From Trebonia sp963774945 (GTDB lineage: Bacteria > Actinomycetota > Actinomycetes > Streptosporangiales > Streptosporangiaceae): 64,000 bases of DNA. Below the pieces are notes generated by a model, which was not told where the DNA came from, did not search any database, and worked only from the letters and a program-made list of their open reading frames with translations. The DNA is taken from positions 1 through 64,000 of the forward strand of contig CAVZHA010000017.1 of assembly GCA_963774945.1 (NCBI GenBank), in the 5' to 3' direction. Positions 20,236 to 31,381 of the stretch are shown here, in pieces (positions within the stretch are counted from its first letter, which is position 1; each line of letters begins with the position of its first letter). The position numbers were made by a program, and so were the translations under genes.

Positions 20236-22454
20236 TTACTTCTGCTCGGTGAGGTTGTAGACGGTGACGCCGCCGACGGTCTCGGACTTGAAGTGCGCCG
20301 CCACCCAGGAGGTGATCGCCGAGGAGCCGGTGCCGCCGCCGAAGGTCTCGGTGTTCTCGCCGAGGTAGTAGTGGATCTCGCCGTGGGCGACCAGCGCCTC
20401 GAACTCGGCCAGGGTGGGCGACGGGTCGGTGCCGTTGAAGCCGCCGATCGCCAGCACCGCGTCGCCGCCGGTGGCCAGCTCGACCGGGGCGGCCTCCTGG
20501 GTGCCCACGGTGGCGGCGATCCACTTGTACTTCGACGCGTCCTGCTCAAGCAGCGTGACCAGCGCGCTGCTGACCTGGGTGCTACCGGATAGGCCGCCCA
20601 TCGCGACGCCGCCTGCGCTCCGCCCGGTCCCGCCCGGCCGGGCAGCCGCGGTGCCCGAGCCGCCGGCGGCGCCGGCGCGGCCTGGGAAAGCGCCCGAGCC
20701 ACCGGGGAATCCGCCGCTTGCGGCCCCGCCAGTCCCGGTCGGCGCGCCGCCGGCGCCGGAAGCCGTGCCGCCGGCGCCGGTGGCAGTGCCCCCGGTCCCG
20801 GTCGGCGCGGTGCCGGTTCCGCCGTGCGTCCCGGTTCCGGTGCCCCGGCCGGCCGCCGAACCCGCCGCCCACCGCCAGGTGCGCCGCCCCCGCCCGCCGA
20901 ACGACCCGGCCACCGTCGGCCCGGCGCTGGGGATCGAGCCGGTGTGGGTGCTGTTGGCGGTGTCGAGCGAGTAGGCGAGCGGCCCGCCGAGGCCGGCCAC
21001 GATCGCCAGCGCCATCGGCGCGTAGACGAGCGCGGGCGCCCGTCGCCGGCCGCCCGCCGCCACCCGGTTCCGGTCCGTCCAGCGCAGCAGTTCCGGCACC
21101 GGCGACGACCGAGATCGCGCCGAGCACGCCCGCCAGCAGCACGGTCCACCGCAGCCACGGCAGCCACGCGGGCGTCCGCTCGAGCAGCTCGTACGACCAG
21201 ATGCCGGTGACGAGCACGCCGACCGCGGCGACCGCCCGGCCCACGATCGACAGCCCGGACTGCAGGAGCGAGATGGCGCCGACGCCGACCAGCGCGCCGA
21301 TCGCCGGCGCCAGCGCGACCATGTAGTAGGGGTGGATGATGCCCTGCATGTAGCTGAAGACCACCCCGGTCACCAGCAGCCAGCCGCCCCACAGGAGGGC
21401 GAACGCGCGGACCCGGGAGGTGCGGGGCGCCCGCCTGGAGATCCACAGCAGCGCGCCGAGCGAGATCAGCGCGGCCGGGATCAGCCAGCTGACCTGCCCG
21501 CCGAACTCCGACTGGAACAGCCGGAAGACGCCGGTCGCCCCGCCGAACGAGCTGCCGCCACCGCCACCGCCGATCGACCCGGTCTCCGATCCGTCCAGCC
21601 GCCCGAGGCCGTTGTAGCCGAGCGCCAGCTCGAGGATGTTGTTGTCGGTCGACCCGCCGAAGTACGGGCGGTCGGCGGCGGGCGTCAGCTGGGCGATCGC
21701 GATCCACCAGCCGGCCCCGACGATCACGCCGCCGAGCCCGGCCAGCAGCTGCCAGATCCGTCGCCCGAGCCGGGCGGGCCCGGCCCACAGGTAGGCGATG
21801 CCGAACCCGGGCAGCACCAGGAACGCCTGCGCCATCTTGGTCAGGAAGGCGAAGCCGAGCAGCAGCCCGGCCAAGACCAGCCACCGGGTCCGGTCGCGCT
21901 CGAGCGCCCGCTGCACCGCGTACCCGGCCGCCGGTCATCAGCAGCACCAGCAGCGCGTCGGGGTTGTTGAAGCGGAAGATGAGGGCGGCGACCGGGGTGA
22001 GCGCGAGGACGGCGCCCGGCGATCAGGCCCGCCGACGGCCCGAACCAGCGGCGCACGGCCGCGTACAGCAGCGCACCGACGCCACGCCCTCAACCGCCTG
22101 CGGCGCGAGCAGCGACCACGAGTTGAACCCGAATAGCTGCGCCGACAGCTCGTCCACCCACAGCGACGCCGGGGTCTTGTCGACGGTGATGAAGTTGGAC
22201 GAGTCGAACGAGCCGAAGAAGGCGGCCTTCCACGACTTCGTCCCCGCCTGCACCGCCGCGGCGTAGAAGTCGTTGGCGTAGCCGTTCCTGCTGAGGTCCC
22301 ACAGGTACAGCAGCGCGGTGAGGGCGAGCAGGCCGAACAGGGCGGGCCGGGCCCACCGCGGATCGGCCGCCGGGCCGCGGACCAGGCGGCGCAGCCGTCC
22401 GGGGGGCGGCGACGATCGGCGGGCGGGTTCGAACGTGACGGTGGTGGCGCTCAT
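20236..22454 (-). CDS. GT39-type membrane glycosyltransferase (several frameshifts)
   Basis: Polytopic membrane protein of the ArnT/PMT-like glycosyltransferase family 39. It probably transfers a sugar from a polyprenyl-phosphate donor at the outer face of the membrane. The N-terminus starts MSATTVTFEPARR at 22454, then LYLWDLSRNGYANDFYAAAVQAGTKSW with the Asp/Glu-type early loop, then SNFITVDKTPASLWVDELSAQLFG. About ten hydrophobic helices follow. From about 20990 to 20600 there is a long Gly/Ala/Thr-rich low-complexity loop, then a soluble C-terminal domain (SSALVTLLEQDASKYKWIAATVG to VYNLTEQK). Frames break near 22082, 22022, 21935 and 21085. The ATG overlaps the stop of the upstream GT2-GtrA gene (ATGA). 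Confidence 0.87.
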
Positions 22455-23685
22455 CGCGCATCTCCAAGGGATTGACGGGGCGCGGTCGGCGCGGTCAGCG
22501 GTGGCGGCCGGGCGTCGCGCCGGGTTCGCGCGAACACCCACCCGCGGTAGAGGACGAACCGCAGCGCGGTCGCGACCAGGTTCGCCGCGACGAGCACGGC
22601 GATCTCGGCCCCGCGCCCGGGCGAGGCCGACACCGCGTGCAGGGCCAGCAGCGCGCCGGAGGTGAGGACCAGGCAGACGCCGAACGCGATCAGCCCGCGG
22701 AAGTGGTGCACCGCCGCTCCCGCCCGGCCGGTGACCCCGAACGTCAGCCGCCGGTTGGCCGCGGTGTTGACGACGGCGGTCAGCAGCAGGCTCAGCGCGT
22801 TGGCGGCCTGCGCCGCCCATGAACCCGCGCAGCGCCAGGAAGACCACGATGTAGGCCAGCGTGGAGCGCCACGCCGATGACGGCGAATCGTCGGCACCTG
22901 CCACGCGAGCCCGCGCGACGGCCCGAGGCCGGTCTCGCGCAGCCGGGGCACCTTGATCGTGCCCCGGGCGAGACCGAGGCCGACCCGCTGTCATCCCGCG
23001 CAGGTCGCCCAGCGCGGTGTCGACGATGTTGACCCGCGAGTCGGCGTCGTCGATCCAGTCCACCGGCACCTCGTGGATGCGCAGCCCGGCCCGTTCGGCC
23101 AGCACCAGCAGTTCGGTGTCGAAGAACCAGCCCTTGTCCTCGACCAGCGGCAGCAGCTGCCTGGCCTGGTCGGCCCGGATCGCCTTGAACCCGCACTGCG
23201 CGTCGGAGAACTCGGCCCCCAGCGTCGTCCGCAGCAGCAGGTTGTAGCTGCGCGAGATGATCTCGCGCTTGGGACCGCGGACCACCCGCGATCCCCGGGC
23301 CAGCCGGGTTCCGATGGCGACGTCGCTGTGCCCGGACAGCAGCGGCGCGACCAGCGGGAGGAGGGCGTTCAGGTCCGTGGACAGGTCCACGTCCATGTAC
23401 GCGAGCACCTCGGCGTCCGACGACGACCAGATCTCGTGCAGCGCCCGGCCGCGGCCGGGGATGTCGAGGTGGACGGCGCGTACCTCGGGGTACTTGCGCT
23501 TCGAGCGCGCACGCGACCGGCCAGGTCCCGTCGGTGCTCCCGTTGTCCGCGATCGTGACGCGGGCGCTGAAGGGGAAGGCGCAGCGCAGGTGCTCGACCA
23601 GCCGCGTGACGCTCGGCTCGAGGTCGTGCTCCTCGTTCTTGACCGGCACGACGATATCTACATCTAGCTGAGGTGTCTCACTCAT
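22451..23685 (-). CDS. GT2 - GtrA fusion glycosyltransferase (several frameshifts)
   Basis: The N-terminal half is a GT2 enzyme like dolichyl-phosphate mannose synthase: DVDIVVPVKNEEHDLEPSV, ADNGSTDGTW, then the DxD-like AYMDVDLSTDLNALLPLV and the FSDAQCGFKAIRAD, FFDTELLVLAERAGLRIHEVPVDW segments. It likely makes a polyprenyl-phosphate sugar. The C-terminal half is a GtrA-like membrane domain (ALSLLLTAVVNTAANRRLTFGV... VLVAANLVATALRFVLYRGWVFAR), typical of flippases for such lipids. Pieces lie in different minus-strand frames with junctions near 23510, 22990, 22875 and 22815. The ATG at 23685 starts MSETPQLD. It overlaps the GT39 gene, so the two probably make and use the same lipid-linked sugar. 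Confidence 0.85.
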
Positions 23686-23755
23686 GGCCCCGAGTGTGCG
23701 AACCGGAACTGGCCCGCCCCTGCCGCGCGCATATCCGCGGCCTCTGAGTAAACGC

Positions 23756-24545
23756 CTAACTTCTGAAAACCCGCTGACCGGCCGCAAGCCGCGCGTTGGT
23801 CGCCGCCAGCTGCCAGTCGGTCCAGCGCCGCAGCTGCCACAGCTCGTCCGCCGTCAGGCGCTCGCAGGCGAGGTCCCAGTGCACCGCGAGCCAGTCGCCC
23901 GGCGCCAGGTCGGTGACGAACGCCCGCCCGTCCTCGGTCAACCGGACGCTCTCCTCGATCTCCTGGCCGAGCCGGAGCGCGCGACCGTCCCAGGTCAGAT
24001 GACGCCCGCGGACGATCGCGTGCTCGGCCTCGACCGCGCTTACCCGCGCCCACCGGATGCGGCAGCTGTCGAGCACGCTGCAGGGCCGGGCCAGGGTCGC
24101 TCGACGACAGCAGCCGCGTCCACGGGTAGACGCCGAAGACGTGGAACCCGTGGGTCGGCATCGCCTCGGCGATCAGCGCGGGCTTGAGGTGCGTCCAGTA
24201 CCGCCCGGCCCCGGCGGCGCCGATCCGGTCGAGCAGCATCCGCCAGAAGCGCGGCCGATCGACCTCGTCGAGGAGCGAAGACCCGGTCCAGTAGGCCCGC
24301 ACCACCCGCTCGTCGAGCGGATCGGCGATCCCCGCGAGCTCGGCCAGCACGCCGAGATAGGGCCACGCGCCGGAGAACCTGCTGGCGATCGACCGCACGT
24401 CCGCGTCGGTCCGGCCGGTCGACGCGAGCTCGGCCAGCACGGCCGTGTCGGCCGGCCCGCAGTAGCCCAGGTGGTTGGGCGCGTACGCGTACCTGGCGAA
24501 CAGTCTCTCCCCGCCCTTCCCGGCCGGCCGCTGATCGTCAGTCAT
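23756..24545 (-). CDS. DUF6390-type protein of the hydrogenase maturation operon (one frameshift)
   Basis: About 260 residues, starting with LFARYAYAPNHLGYCGPADTAVL. This opening is typical of a protein of unknown function found beside actinobacterial hyp genes (family name DUF6390 recalled from memory). The later parts RYWTHLKPALIAEAMPTHGFHVFGVYPWTRLL and WDGRALRLGQEIEESVRL are in two frames with a junction near 24080. The stop at 23756 follows AAGQRVFRS. The ATG at 24545 overlaps the stop of hypD, so it is part of the hyp operon and probably helps hydrogenase maturation. No catalytic motif was recognised. Confidence 0.78.
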
Positions 24546-25683
24546 GGTCGGCCGCCCCGGGCCGGCCGACCAGCGCCGCCGTCTCCCGGTGCAGGCGGCC
24601 GAAGTTGTAGTACGCCGCGCAGGCCCCCTCGGGCGAGACCATGCAGGTGCCGATCGGGGTCTCCGGCGTGCACGCGGTGCCGAACACCTTGCACTCCCAC
24701 GGCTTGATCACGCCCTTGAGCACCTCGCCGCACTGGCACGCCTTCGGGTCGGCGACCCGCACCCCCGGCATCGAGTACCGCAGCTCCGCGTCGAACTCCG
24801 CGTAGGCCGCGCTGAGCTTGAGCGCGCTCTGGCTGATGAACCCGAGACCGCGCCACTCGAAGTGCGCTCGCAGCTCGAACACCTCCGCCAGCAGCGCCAG
24901 CGCGGCCGGGTTGCCCTCGTCGCGGACCACCCGGGAGTACTGGTTCTCCACCTCGCAGCGGCCCTCGCGGAGCTGCGCGAGCAGCATGTAGACCGACTGG
25001 AGGATGTCGAGCGGCTCGAACCCGGCGACGACGATCGGCTTGCCGTAGACCTCGGGCACGAACCGGTACGGCCGGTTGCCGACCACGGTGGACACGTGAC
25101 CAGGGCCGATGAAGCCGGACAGGCGCAGGTCGGGCGAGTCGAGGATGGCCTTGATCGGCGGCACGATCGTGACGTGGTTGCAGAACACGCTGAAGTTGCG
25201 CGACGCCGAGCTCCTTGGCCCGCGCGAGCGTGACCGCGGTGGACGGGGCGGTGGTCTCGAACCCGACCGCGAAGTAGACGACCTGCTTGGCCGGGTTGTC
25301 GACCGCGATCTTCAGCGCGTCGAGCGGCGAGTAGACGAACCGGACGTCGCAGCCGCGCGCCCTGCGCCTCGAGCAGCGACCCGCCGCTGCCCGGCACCCG
25401 CATCATGTCGCCGAAGGTGGTGAAGATGACGTCCGGTCGGCCCGCCAGCCAGATCGCGTCGTCGACCCGGCCCATCGGGATCACGCAGACCGGGCAGCCC
25501 GGCCCGTGCACCAGCTCGATCGACGGCGGCAGCAGGTGCTCGAGCCCGTGCCGGTAGATCGTGTGGGTGTGCCCGCCGCACACCTCCATGAACTTGAAAT
25601 CCCCGTCGCCGGCCAGCTCGGTGATCGATTTCACCAGCGCCGCGCGCGGCGGCCGGGTCCCTGAACTCGTCCACGAATTTCAT
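24538..25683 (-). CDS. hypD: Hydrogenase maturation protein HypD (three frameshifts)
   Basis: Scaffold protein with a [4Fe-4S] cluster that works with HypC to assemble the Fe(CN)2CO group of NiFe hydrogenase. Clear motifs: KFMEVCGGHTHTIYRHG, VHGPGCPVCVIPMGRVDDAI, then FCNHVTIVPP, GFIGPGHVSTVVG, VVAGFEPLDILQSVYML, and the cluster-binding C-terminal cysteines in DPKACQCGEVLKG, KPWECKVFGTACTPETPIGTCMVSPEGACAAYY. Frame breaks lie near 25645, 25365 and 25205; at the first, an extra G in CGCGGCG explains the shift. The repaired length is about 380 residues, normal for the family. ATG at 25683. It overlaps the DUF6390 gene downstream and follows hypC by 74 bp. Confidence 0.93.
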
Positions 25684-25757
25684 CTTCCCCCCTCGGGATG
25701 GACTTGTAGAATTCAAAGGCGATTTGCCCGAACGGACCCTGGCCTTCGCCTGGTCCG

Positions 25758-26031
25758 CTAGCCGACTCCGGTAGAGCGGAAGGCGTCCAGCTCGTCGGTG
25801 TACGCCTTGCCCATCCGCCTGACGGCGTCGAGGGTCGCGGTGGCCTCGCGCTCGTCGATCTTCGCCATCGCGAAGCCGACGTGGACGAGCACCCAGTCGC
25901 CGATGTCAATGCCGCTGTCGGCGAGCAGCCGGACGCTGATCGTCGCGCTTGATCCCGTTGACGTCGACCTTGGCCAGGTAGGCGTCGGGGTCGGTCATCT
26001 CGACCACCTGTCCGGGAATTCCCAGGCACAT
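25758..26031 (-). CDS. hypC: Hydrogenase maturation chaperone HypC (one frameshift)
   Basis: Small OB-fold chaperone that partners HypD and the hydrogenase large subunit precursor. It starts MCLGIPGQVVEM, with the essential N-terminal Cys2. After a surplus G near 25946 (AAGCGC-G-ACGATC) the frame continues as TISVRLLADSGIDIGDWVLVHVGFAMAKIDEREA and ends STGVG with a stop at 25758. The repaired protein is 90 residues. The ribosome binding site AGGAGAGG lies just upstream of the ATG at 26031. Confidence 0.92.
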
Positions 26032-26053
26032 GAGGCTGTCCTCTCCTAGTCCT

Positions 26054-26098
26054 GCAATCCAGCAATGCACCAGTCCGGCAATACGGCAATCCAGCAAT
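26054..26098. repeat. Short direct repeats between hypC and hypE
   Basis: The 13-mer GCAATCCAGCAAT occurs at 26054-26066 and again at 26086-26098, with further GGCAAT/GCAAT variants in between. It fills the otherwise uninformative gap of the hyp operon. The function is unknown. Confidence 0.5.
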
Positions 26099-26116
26099 CC
26101 GGGGGTTGCGCCCTTC

Positions 26117-27243
26117 TCAGCAGATCCGGGGCAGCGGATCGCCCACGAGCATGTCCACGATCCGGGTGCCGCCGAAGGCGTTGCGGAGCGCGACGACGCC
26201 CTCCGGCTCGGCCCGGATCTCGCCGATCACGCAGGCGTCCCGGCCGAGCGGGTGGGCGCGGAGCGCGGCCAGCGCGTCATCCGCCTCGTCGGCCGGGACG
26301 ACCGCGACGAACTTGCCCTCGCAGGCCACGTAGACCGGGTCGATGCCGAGCAGGTCGCACGCGCCCTGGACGAGCGGCGCTGACCGGCAGCGTCTCCTCG
26401 TCGAGGATGACCGCGACCGCCGGCGCGCCGGCCAGCTCGTTGCAGACGGTGCCGAGACCGCCGCGGGTCGGGTCGCGCATCCAGCGGGTGCCGGGGGCGG
26501 CGGCCAGCAGGGCCTCGACCGCCCCGCTGACCGGGGCGGTGTCGGAGCGGATGTCGGCCTCGATGCCGAGGTCGCCGCGGGCCAGCATGACCGCCATTCC
26601 GTGGTCGGCCAGCGTGCCCGACAGCAGCACCTTGTCGCCCGGGCGCACGCGGGCCATCGACAGCTCACGGCCGGCCGGGATGATCCCTACCCCGGCGGTC
26701 GTGATGTACAGCCCGTCGGCAGCGCCCTTCGGCACCACCTTGGTGTCGCCGGTGACCAGGGCGACGCCCGCCTGGCCGGCCGCGGCGGCCATGTCGGCCG
26801 ACGATCTCGCGCAGCTCGCCGACCGCGAATCCCTCCTCGATGACGAACGCGACCGAGAGCCAGCGCGGCACCGCGCCGGTGACGGCCAGGTCGTTCACCG
26901 TCCCGTGCACGGCGAGGTGGCCGATCGACCCGCCCGGGAAGCGGAGCGGCGAGACCACGAACGAGTCGGTGCTGAACGCCAGCCGCTCGCCCGACGGCAG
27001 GGTGAGCACGGCCCCGTCGCCGAGCTGCTCAAGCTGCGGGTTTCTGAACGCCTCGAAGAAGACCGCGTCGACCAACGCGGCCGACGACTTGCCGCCGGCC
27101 CCGTGCGCCAGCGTCACCACCTCGTCGATCAGCCTCGGGCGGCGTTTGCGGATGGCCGTGATCCGGTCGATGACCTGCTCTTCGCGTGACGCGTGACCCT
27201 TGCCTGACGTCTGCGCGCCGTCTGATGTAGGGGCGGGGCTCAT
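26117..27243 (-). CDS. hypE: Hydrogenase maturation protein HypE (two frameshifts)
   Basis: Accepts a carbamoyl group from HypF on its C-terminal Cys and dehydrates it to thiocyanate for the cyanide ligands. It shows EVVTLAHGAGGKSSAALVD, LAFSTDSFVVSPLRFPGGSIGHLAVHGTVNDLAVTGAVPRWL, VVTGDTKVVPKGAADGLYI-like ATP-binding segments, MRDPTRGGLGTVCNELA, and the exact C-terminal tail GDPLPRIC with the acceptor Cys last. Frame breaks lie near 26800 and 26380. The ATG at 27243 is preceded by GGAGG. The length is about 375 residues, slightly extended at the N-terminus. Confidence 0.93.
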
Positions 27244-27303
27244 TCGATGCCTCCGTGGGGGTTCGGCCCCGATGATGGGCCGCGCGCTTCGCTCATGCGG
27301 CGA

Positions 27304-29743
27304 TCAGGTCGCGGGAGCATCATGCCGACGCCGGTCCGCGGCCGCCAGTGCCGCGATCGCGGCCTGGCCGAGCGCGAGGCCGCCGTCGTTCGGCGGGACC
27401 AGGTGATGGGTCAGCACCTCGAGGCCGCGCGCCTCCAGGCCGGTCCGGCAGAGCCCGGCCAGCAGCACGTTCTGGAACACGCCGCCGGTCAGCCCCACGG
27501 TCCGCACGCCGGTGCTGCGGGCGACGCGGTCGGCGGCGTCCGCCACCGCTCCCGCGACTGCCAGGTGGAACGCTCGGGCGAGGACGGCAGCCGGGATGCC
27601 GGCCGCTACCTCCGCCGCGAGCGCCCGGATCAGCGGCCGATGGTCGATCACCCCGTGCGCACCGACGGGCAGCGTCAGCTCGGCCGACTGCGATCCGGCC
27701 GCCTCCGCAAGGATCTCGAGCTCGATCGCGGCCTGCGCCTCGTAGCTGATCCGGTGCCTGACCCCGAGCAGCGAGGCGACGGCGTCGAATAGCCGGCCCA
27801 TGCTGCTGCACGGCACCGTGCGAGGTCCGCGCCCGGCGTCTCGGCGCGGCTGGTCCGCGCCCGGCTGGCCGGCCGGATCGAGATACTCGGCGTACCTGGC
27901 CGTGAGCGTCGCCCGTTCGGCGTCGGTGCAGGCCGTCACCGGCGGCAGGGCAGGATCCCAGCCGACCCCGGCGGCCGCCAGGTAGCCGAGCGCGGTCCGG
28001 CACGGGTTGCGAACGGCCGCGTCGCCCCCGGCCAGCGGGACCGGCAGCAGGTGGCCGACCCGGAGGAAGCGGGTGGGGTCGGCCCCGACCAGAAGGATCT
28101 CGCCGCCCCAGATCGCCCCGTCGGCCCCGTATCCGGTGCCGTCGAACGCGACGCCGATTAGCTGCTCGCCCAGGCGGCCGTGCTCGGCTAGCAGCGACAC
28201 GACATGCGCGTGGTGGTGCTGGACGAGGTGCAGCGCGGGCTCGCCTGCCCCGCCGGTGTTCCGCTGAGCCCAGTCGCCGGTTTGGTAGGCCGGATGCAGG
28301 TCGGCCGCGATCACCTCGGGAATTGCCCGGTGCACGGTCGTAAGCTGCGTGACAACGCGGTCGAAGGCGCGCAGCGTCGCCAGGTTGCCCATGTCGCCGA
28401 TGTGAGCCGAGCAGAAGGCGCTGTCTCCGTTGGTGAGGCAGCACGAGTTCTTCACCTCGCCGCCGACCGCGAGCACCGTCGGCAGCGCCCGTCCGAACTG
28501 GACCGGAAGCGGGGCGTAACCCCGAGCGCGCCTGATCGGCAGCTCGCCGTCGGGCAGTACCCGGACCACCGAGTCGTCGCACGGCACGTGGATCGGGCGG
28601 TCGTGGGTGAGTACCGCGTCGGCCAGGAAGGTCAGCTGGCCGGCCGCCTCCCCGTCGTCGAAGACGATCGGCTCGTCGCTAATGTTCGCGCTGGTCAGAA
28701 CCAGGGTGTGCGGCACTGGCGGTTTGCTGCCGGGAACCGGGGAGAGCAGCAGGTGGTGGACGGGCGCATAGGGCAGCAGCAGCCCGAGCAACGGGCTGCC
28801 CGGGCGCGACGGTATCGGCCACCGGCGCTCCCGGCAGCCGGCGCAGCAGCACGATCGGGCGAGGCGCACCGGTCAGCGACCGCTGCTCGCCCGGCTCGAT
28901 CTCGGCCAGCAGCCGGGCGGTGGACAGGTTCCTGGTGAGCACCGCGAAGGGTTTGTCGCCACGGGCCTTGCGCTCCCTGAGCCTGGTGACCGTCTCCGCG
29001 CAGTCCGCCCGGCAGGCCAGGTGGTAACCGCCGACGCCCTTCACCGCGACGATCCCGCCCTCGGCCAGCACCCGCTGGGCGGCGGCGATCGCCTCGTCGG
29101 CCCCGGTGGTGGTGACGCCGTCACGAGTGAATCTGAGGGTCGGGCCGCAGTCGTGACAGGCGATGGGCTGGGCGTGGAACCGGCGGTCGGCCGGATCGTG
29201 GTACTCGCGCTGGCACCGTTCGCACATCGGGAAGCCGGCCATCGTCGTGGCCGGGCGGTCGTACGGGAGATCCTTGATGATGGTGAACCTAGGACCGCAG
29301 TCGGTGCAGGTGATGAACGGGTGGCGGTATCGCCGGCTGGCCGGGTCGAACAGCTCCCGCAGGCAGGCGTCGCAGGTGGCGACGTCGGGCGGGATGAGCG
29401 TGCGGTCGCCGCCGGCGTTGGTGGAGGCGACGATCAGGAAGCCGTCCTCGGCCTGCGGTGCCACCGGTTTCGCGCTGATCGCGTTGATCAGGGCGAGCGG
29501 CGGAGGCTCGACCGACAGCCGCCGGGTGAACTCGGAGACCGCGCGGGGCGTCCCCTGCGCCTCGATGAACACCGCCGACGCGTCGTTGCCGACGAACCCG
29601 GTCACCCCGAGTTCGGTGGCAAGCCGGTGCACAAAGGGCCGGAACCCCACGCCCTGCACCACCCCGGTGACGGTGATCCGGGTCCGTACCGGCCGCCCCA
29701 GTGGCGGCTTGGTGCGCGGGCGCGGCGTTGTCGCGGCGGTCAT
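27304..29743 (-). CDS. hypF: Carbamoyltransferase HypF (one frameshift)
   Basis: Makes the carbamoyl-thioester for the CN ligands of NiFe hydrogenase. The domain order is complete: acylphosphatase (TGVVQGVGFRPFVHRLATELGVTGFVGND, residues about 20-105), two zinc-finger motifs (CDACL...CTDCGPRFT and CERCQREYHDPADRRFHAQPIACHDCG), a YrdC-like domain, and a Kae1-like C-terminal domain (LVQHHHAHVVSLLAEHG, VAFDGTGYGADGAIWGGEILL, TGGVFQNVLLAGL, LVPPNDGGLALGQAAIAA). A frame break near 28810 splits YrdC. The repaired length is about 810 residues. GGGGGAA precedes the ATG at 29743. The next gene of the operon, hypE, actually lies downstream on the same strand. Confidence 0.93.
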
Positions 29744-30250
29744 GCGTTCCCCCAGAAAATTACGGTCGCGGTCGCTGGCGCGCGACCATTCAGCACTGGC
29801 GTGCGATGCGGCGGGCGTCTCCAGACGACCACCCGGCTGTCGTGGGAGTCGGCGACCGCGAGCGGGTTGCGGGCATGACTGTTACGGAGGCCACCGTGAC
29901 TCCTGGGCCGACCCTGAGGGAACGGCGCGCAAGGGCCGGCCGACCCGCTCGCGCCGCGGTTGAGAATTGCGCCGGTTTGTGATTTCCGCCACAACGTCTT
30001 TGCGCAGAGTATTGCCGTGGAGACTGGGTGTCTATCGTGGAGGCGAAGTGTCTATCGGATTTGCGCATAAATATTGTCGGTAGTGCGAAAGGCTGTCACG
30101 GTACGCAGAAAAATGTGCCGTTAAATGACCCTGAGCTGGAATCCGGGTCTTCTGGAAGTACCGCGGACTGCCATCGGGCCGCTCGAGGTGCCCTGCATAG
30201 GTAGCCCCGCTACTTGCCGAGACGGCCTCCGTGGCGGTAGGTGTGGAAGC
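29744..30250. promoter_or_regulatory. Divergent hyp promoter region with spaced direct repeats
   Basis: 507-bp gap between divergent hypF and hypA; no gene is seen in it. GTGTCTATCG occurs at 30028-30037 and at 30048-30057, with a 20-bp period (about two helical turns), in an AT-richer island reaching to about 30125. This is a plausible site for a regulator that controls both hyp operons. The identity of the regulator is unknown. Confidence 0.45.
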
Positions 30251-30605
30251 GTGCACGAACTGTCAATCTGCTCCTCGATCGCCGACATCGCCCGCCGCCG
30301 CGCGGACGGCCGCGCGATCAGCGTGATCAACGTGCGGGTGGGGCAGCTCCGCCAGATCGTGCCGGACACGCTGGTCTACTGCTGGAGCCTGATCAGCGAG
30401 GAGACGCCGCTGGCGGGCTCGCGGATCGTGGTGGAGTCGGTGCCCGCCCGGATCAGGTGCCGGTCCTGCGAGCAGACGGCCGACGTCGGCGACCTGCCGC
30501 TCGTTCGCCTGCGCCGCCTGCGGCGGGATCGACGTGGAGATCGTGGCGGGCGAGGAGTTCCTGATCACCTCGCTCGAGCTGGCGGACGAGGAGGCGGGCG
30601 GCTGA
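30251..30605 (+). CDS. hypA: Hydrogenase nickel-insertion protein HypA (one frameshift)
   Basis: Nickel metallochaperone for NiFe-hydrogenase. The N-terminus VHELSICSSIADIARRR carries the nickel-binding His2. The zinc site has CRSCEQ and, in the repaired frame, CAACGG. The frame breaks near 30505 by a surplus G (CTC-G-TTCGCC). It then reads FACAACGGIDVEIVAGEEFLITSLELADEEAGG to the stop at 30603. GTG at 30251 is the start. The stop overlaps the ATG of hypB (TGATG). Confidence 0.9.
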
Positions 30606-31377
30606 TGGGACGGTTTCACCGGCACGAGGACGGGACCGAGCACGCGCACGACGATGACGACGGCCACGCCCAGCGGCGAGGACCACTCCGGCTACCAGAC
30701 CGGCGCCGAACGGGTGGAGGTGCTCGAGCGGATCTTCGGCGAGAACGACAAGACCGCGGCGGCCAACCGGGCCGACGTTCGCGGCCAGCGGCGTCCGCGC
30801 GGTCAACCTCATGTCCTCGCCCGGCGCGGGCAAGACGACCCTGCTCCGCGAGACCCTGTCCCGGCTGGCGGGCGCAGCTGCGGATCGGCGATCATCGAGG
30901 GCGACATCGAGACCAGCCTCGACGCCGACCGGCTGGCCGGCTTCGGCGCCGCGGTCGCGCTCGATCAACACCGGCAACGGGTTCGGCGGCGAGTGCCATC
31001 TGGACGCCCCGATGGTCGCGCTCGGCGCTGCCCCGGCTGCCGCTCGGCCGAGCTCGACCTGGTGCTGATCGAGAACGTCGGCAACCTGGTCTGCCCGGCC
31101 GAGTTCGACGTCGGCGCAGGACGCCAGGGCGATGGTCTACGCGATCACCGAGGGCGAGGAGAAGCCGCTCAAGTACCCGGTGATGTTCCGCTCCGTGCGA
31201 GCTGGTCGTGGTCAACAAGATGGACCTGCTGCCGCTACCTGGACTTCGACCTGGACGGCTTCGTCGGCAACCTGCGCGAGGTCAACCCGGCGGCGCGAGG
31301 TCCTGTTCGTCAGCGCCCGCACCGGCGAGGGCGTCGACGCCTGGTGCGACTGGCTGCGCGCCCGGCTGCGGCGGTAG
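30605..31377 (+). CDS. hypB: Hydrogenase nickel GTPase HypB (about eight frameshifts)
   Basis: GTPase that delivers nickel to the hydrogenase precursor together with HypA. The N-terminus is His/Asp-rich (HRHEDGTEHAHDDDDGH), a nickel-storing segment. The GTPase motifs are present in pieces: VNLMSSPGAGKTTLLRETLSRL (P-loop), IIEGDIETSLDADRLAGFGA, NTGNGFGGECHLDAPMVA with the metal-binding Cys/His, LDLVLIENVGNLVCPAEFDVG, VYAITEGEEKPLKYPVMF, VVNKMDLLP and VSARTGEGVDAWCDWLR. They are spread over all three frames. Most junctions resolve with one surplus base (for example GAC-G-TTCGCG near 30779, CTC-G-ATCAAC near 30964, GGCG-C-AGGAC near 31119). This is the most heavily damaged gene of the window. 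Confidence 0.88.
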
Positions 31378-31381
31378 CCGC

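Noticed and set aside
20600..20990. Repetitive GC-rich stretch as a possible CRISPR or VNTR array
   Set aside because: It is coding low complexity in the GT39 gene with no constant repeat and spacer lengths.
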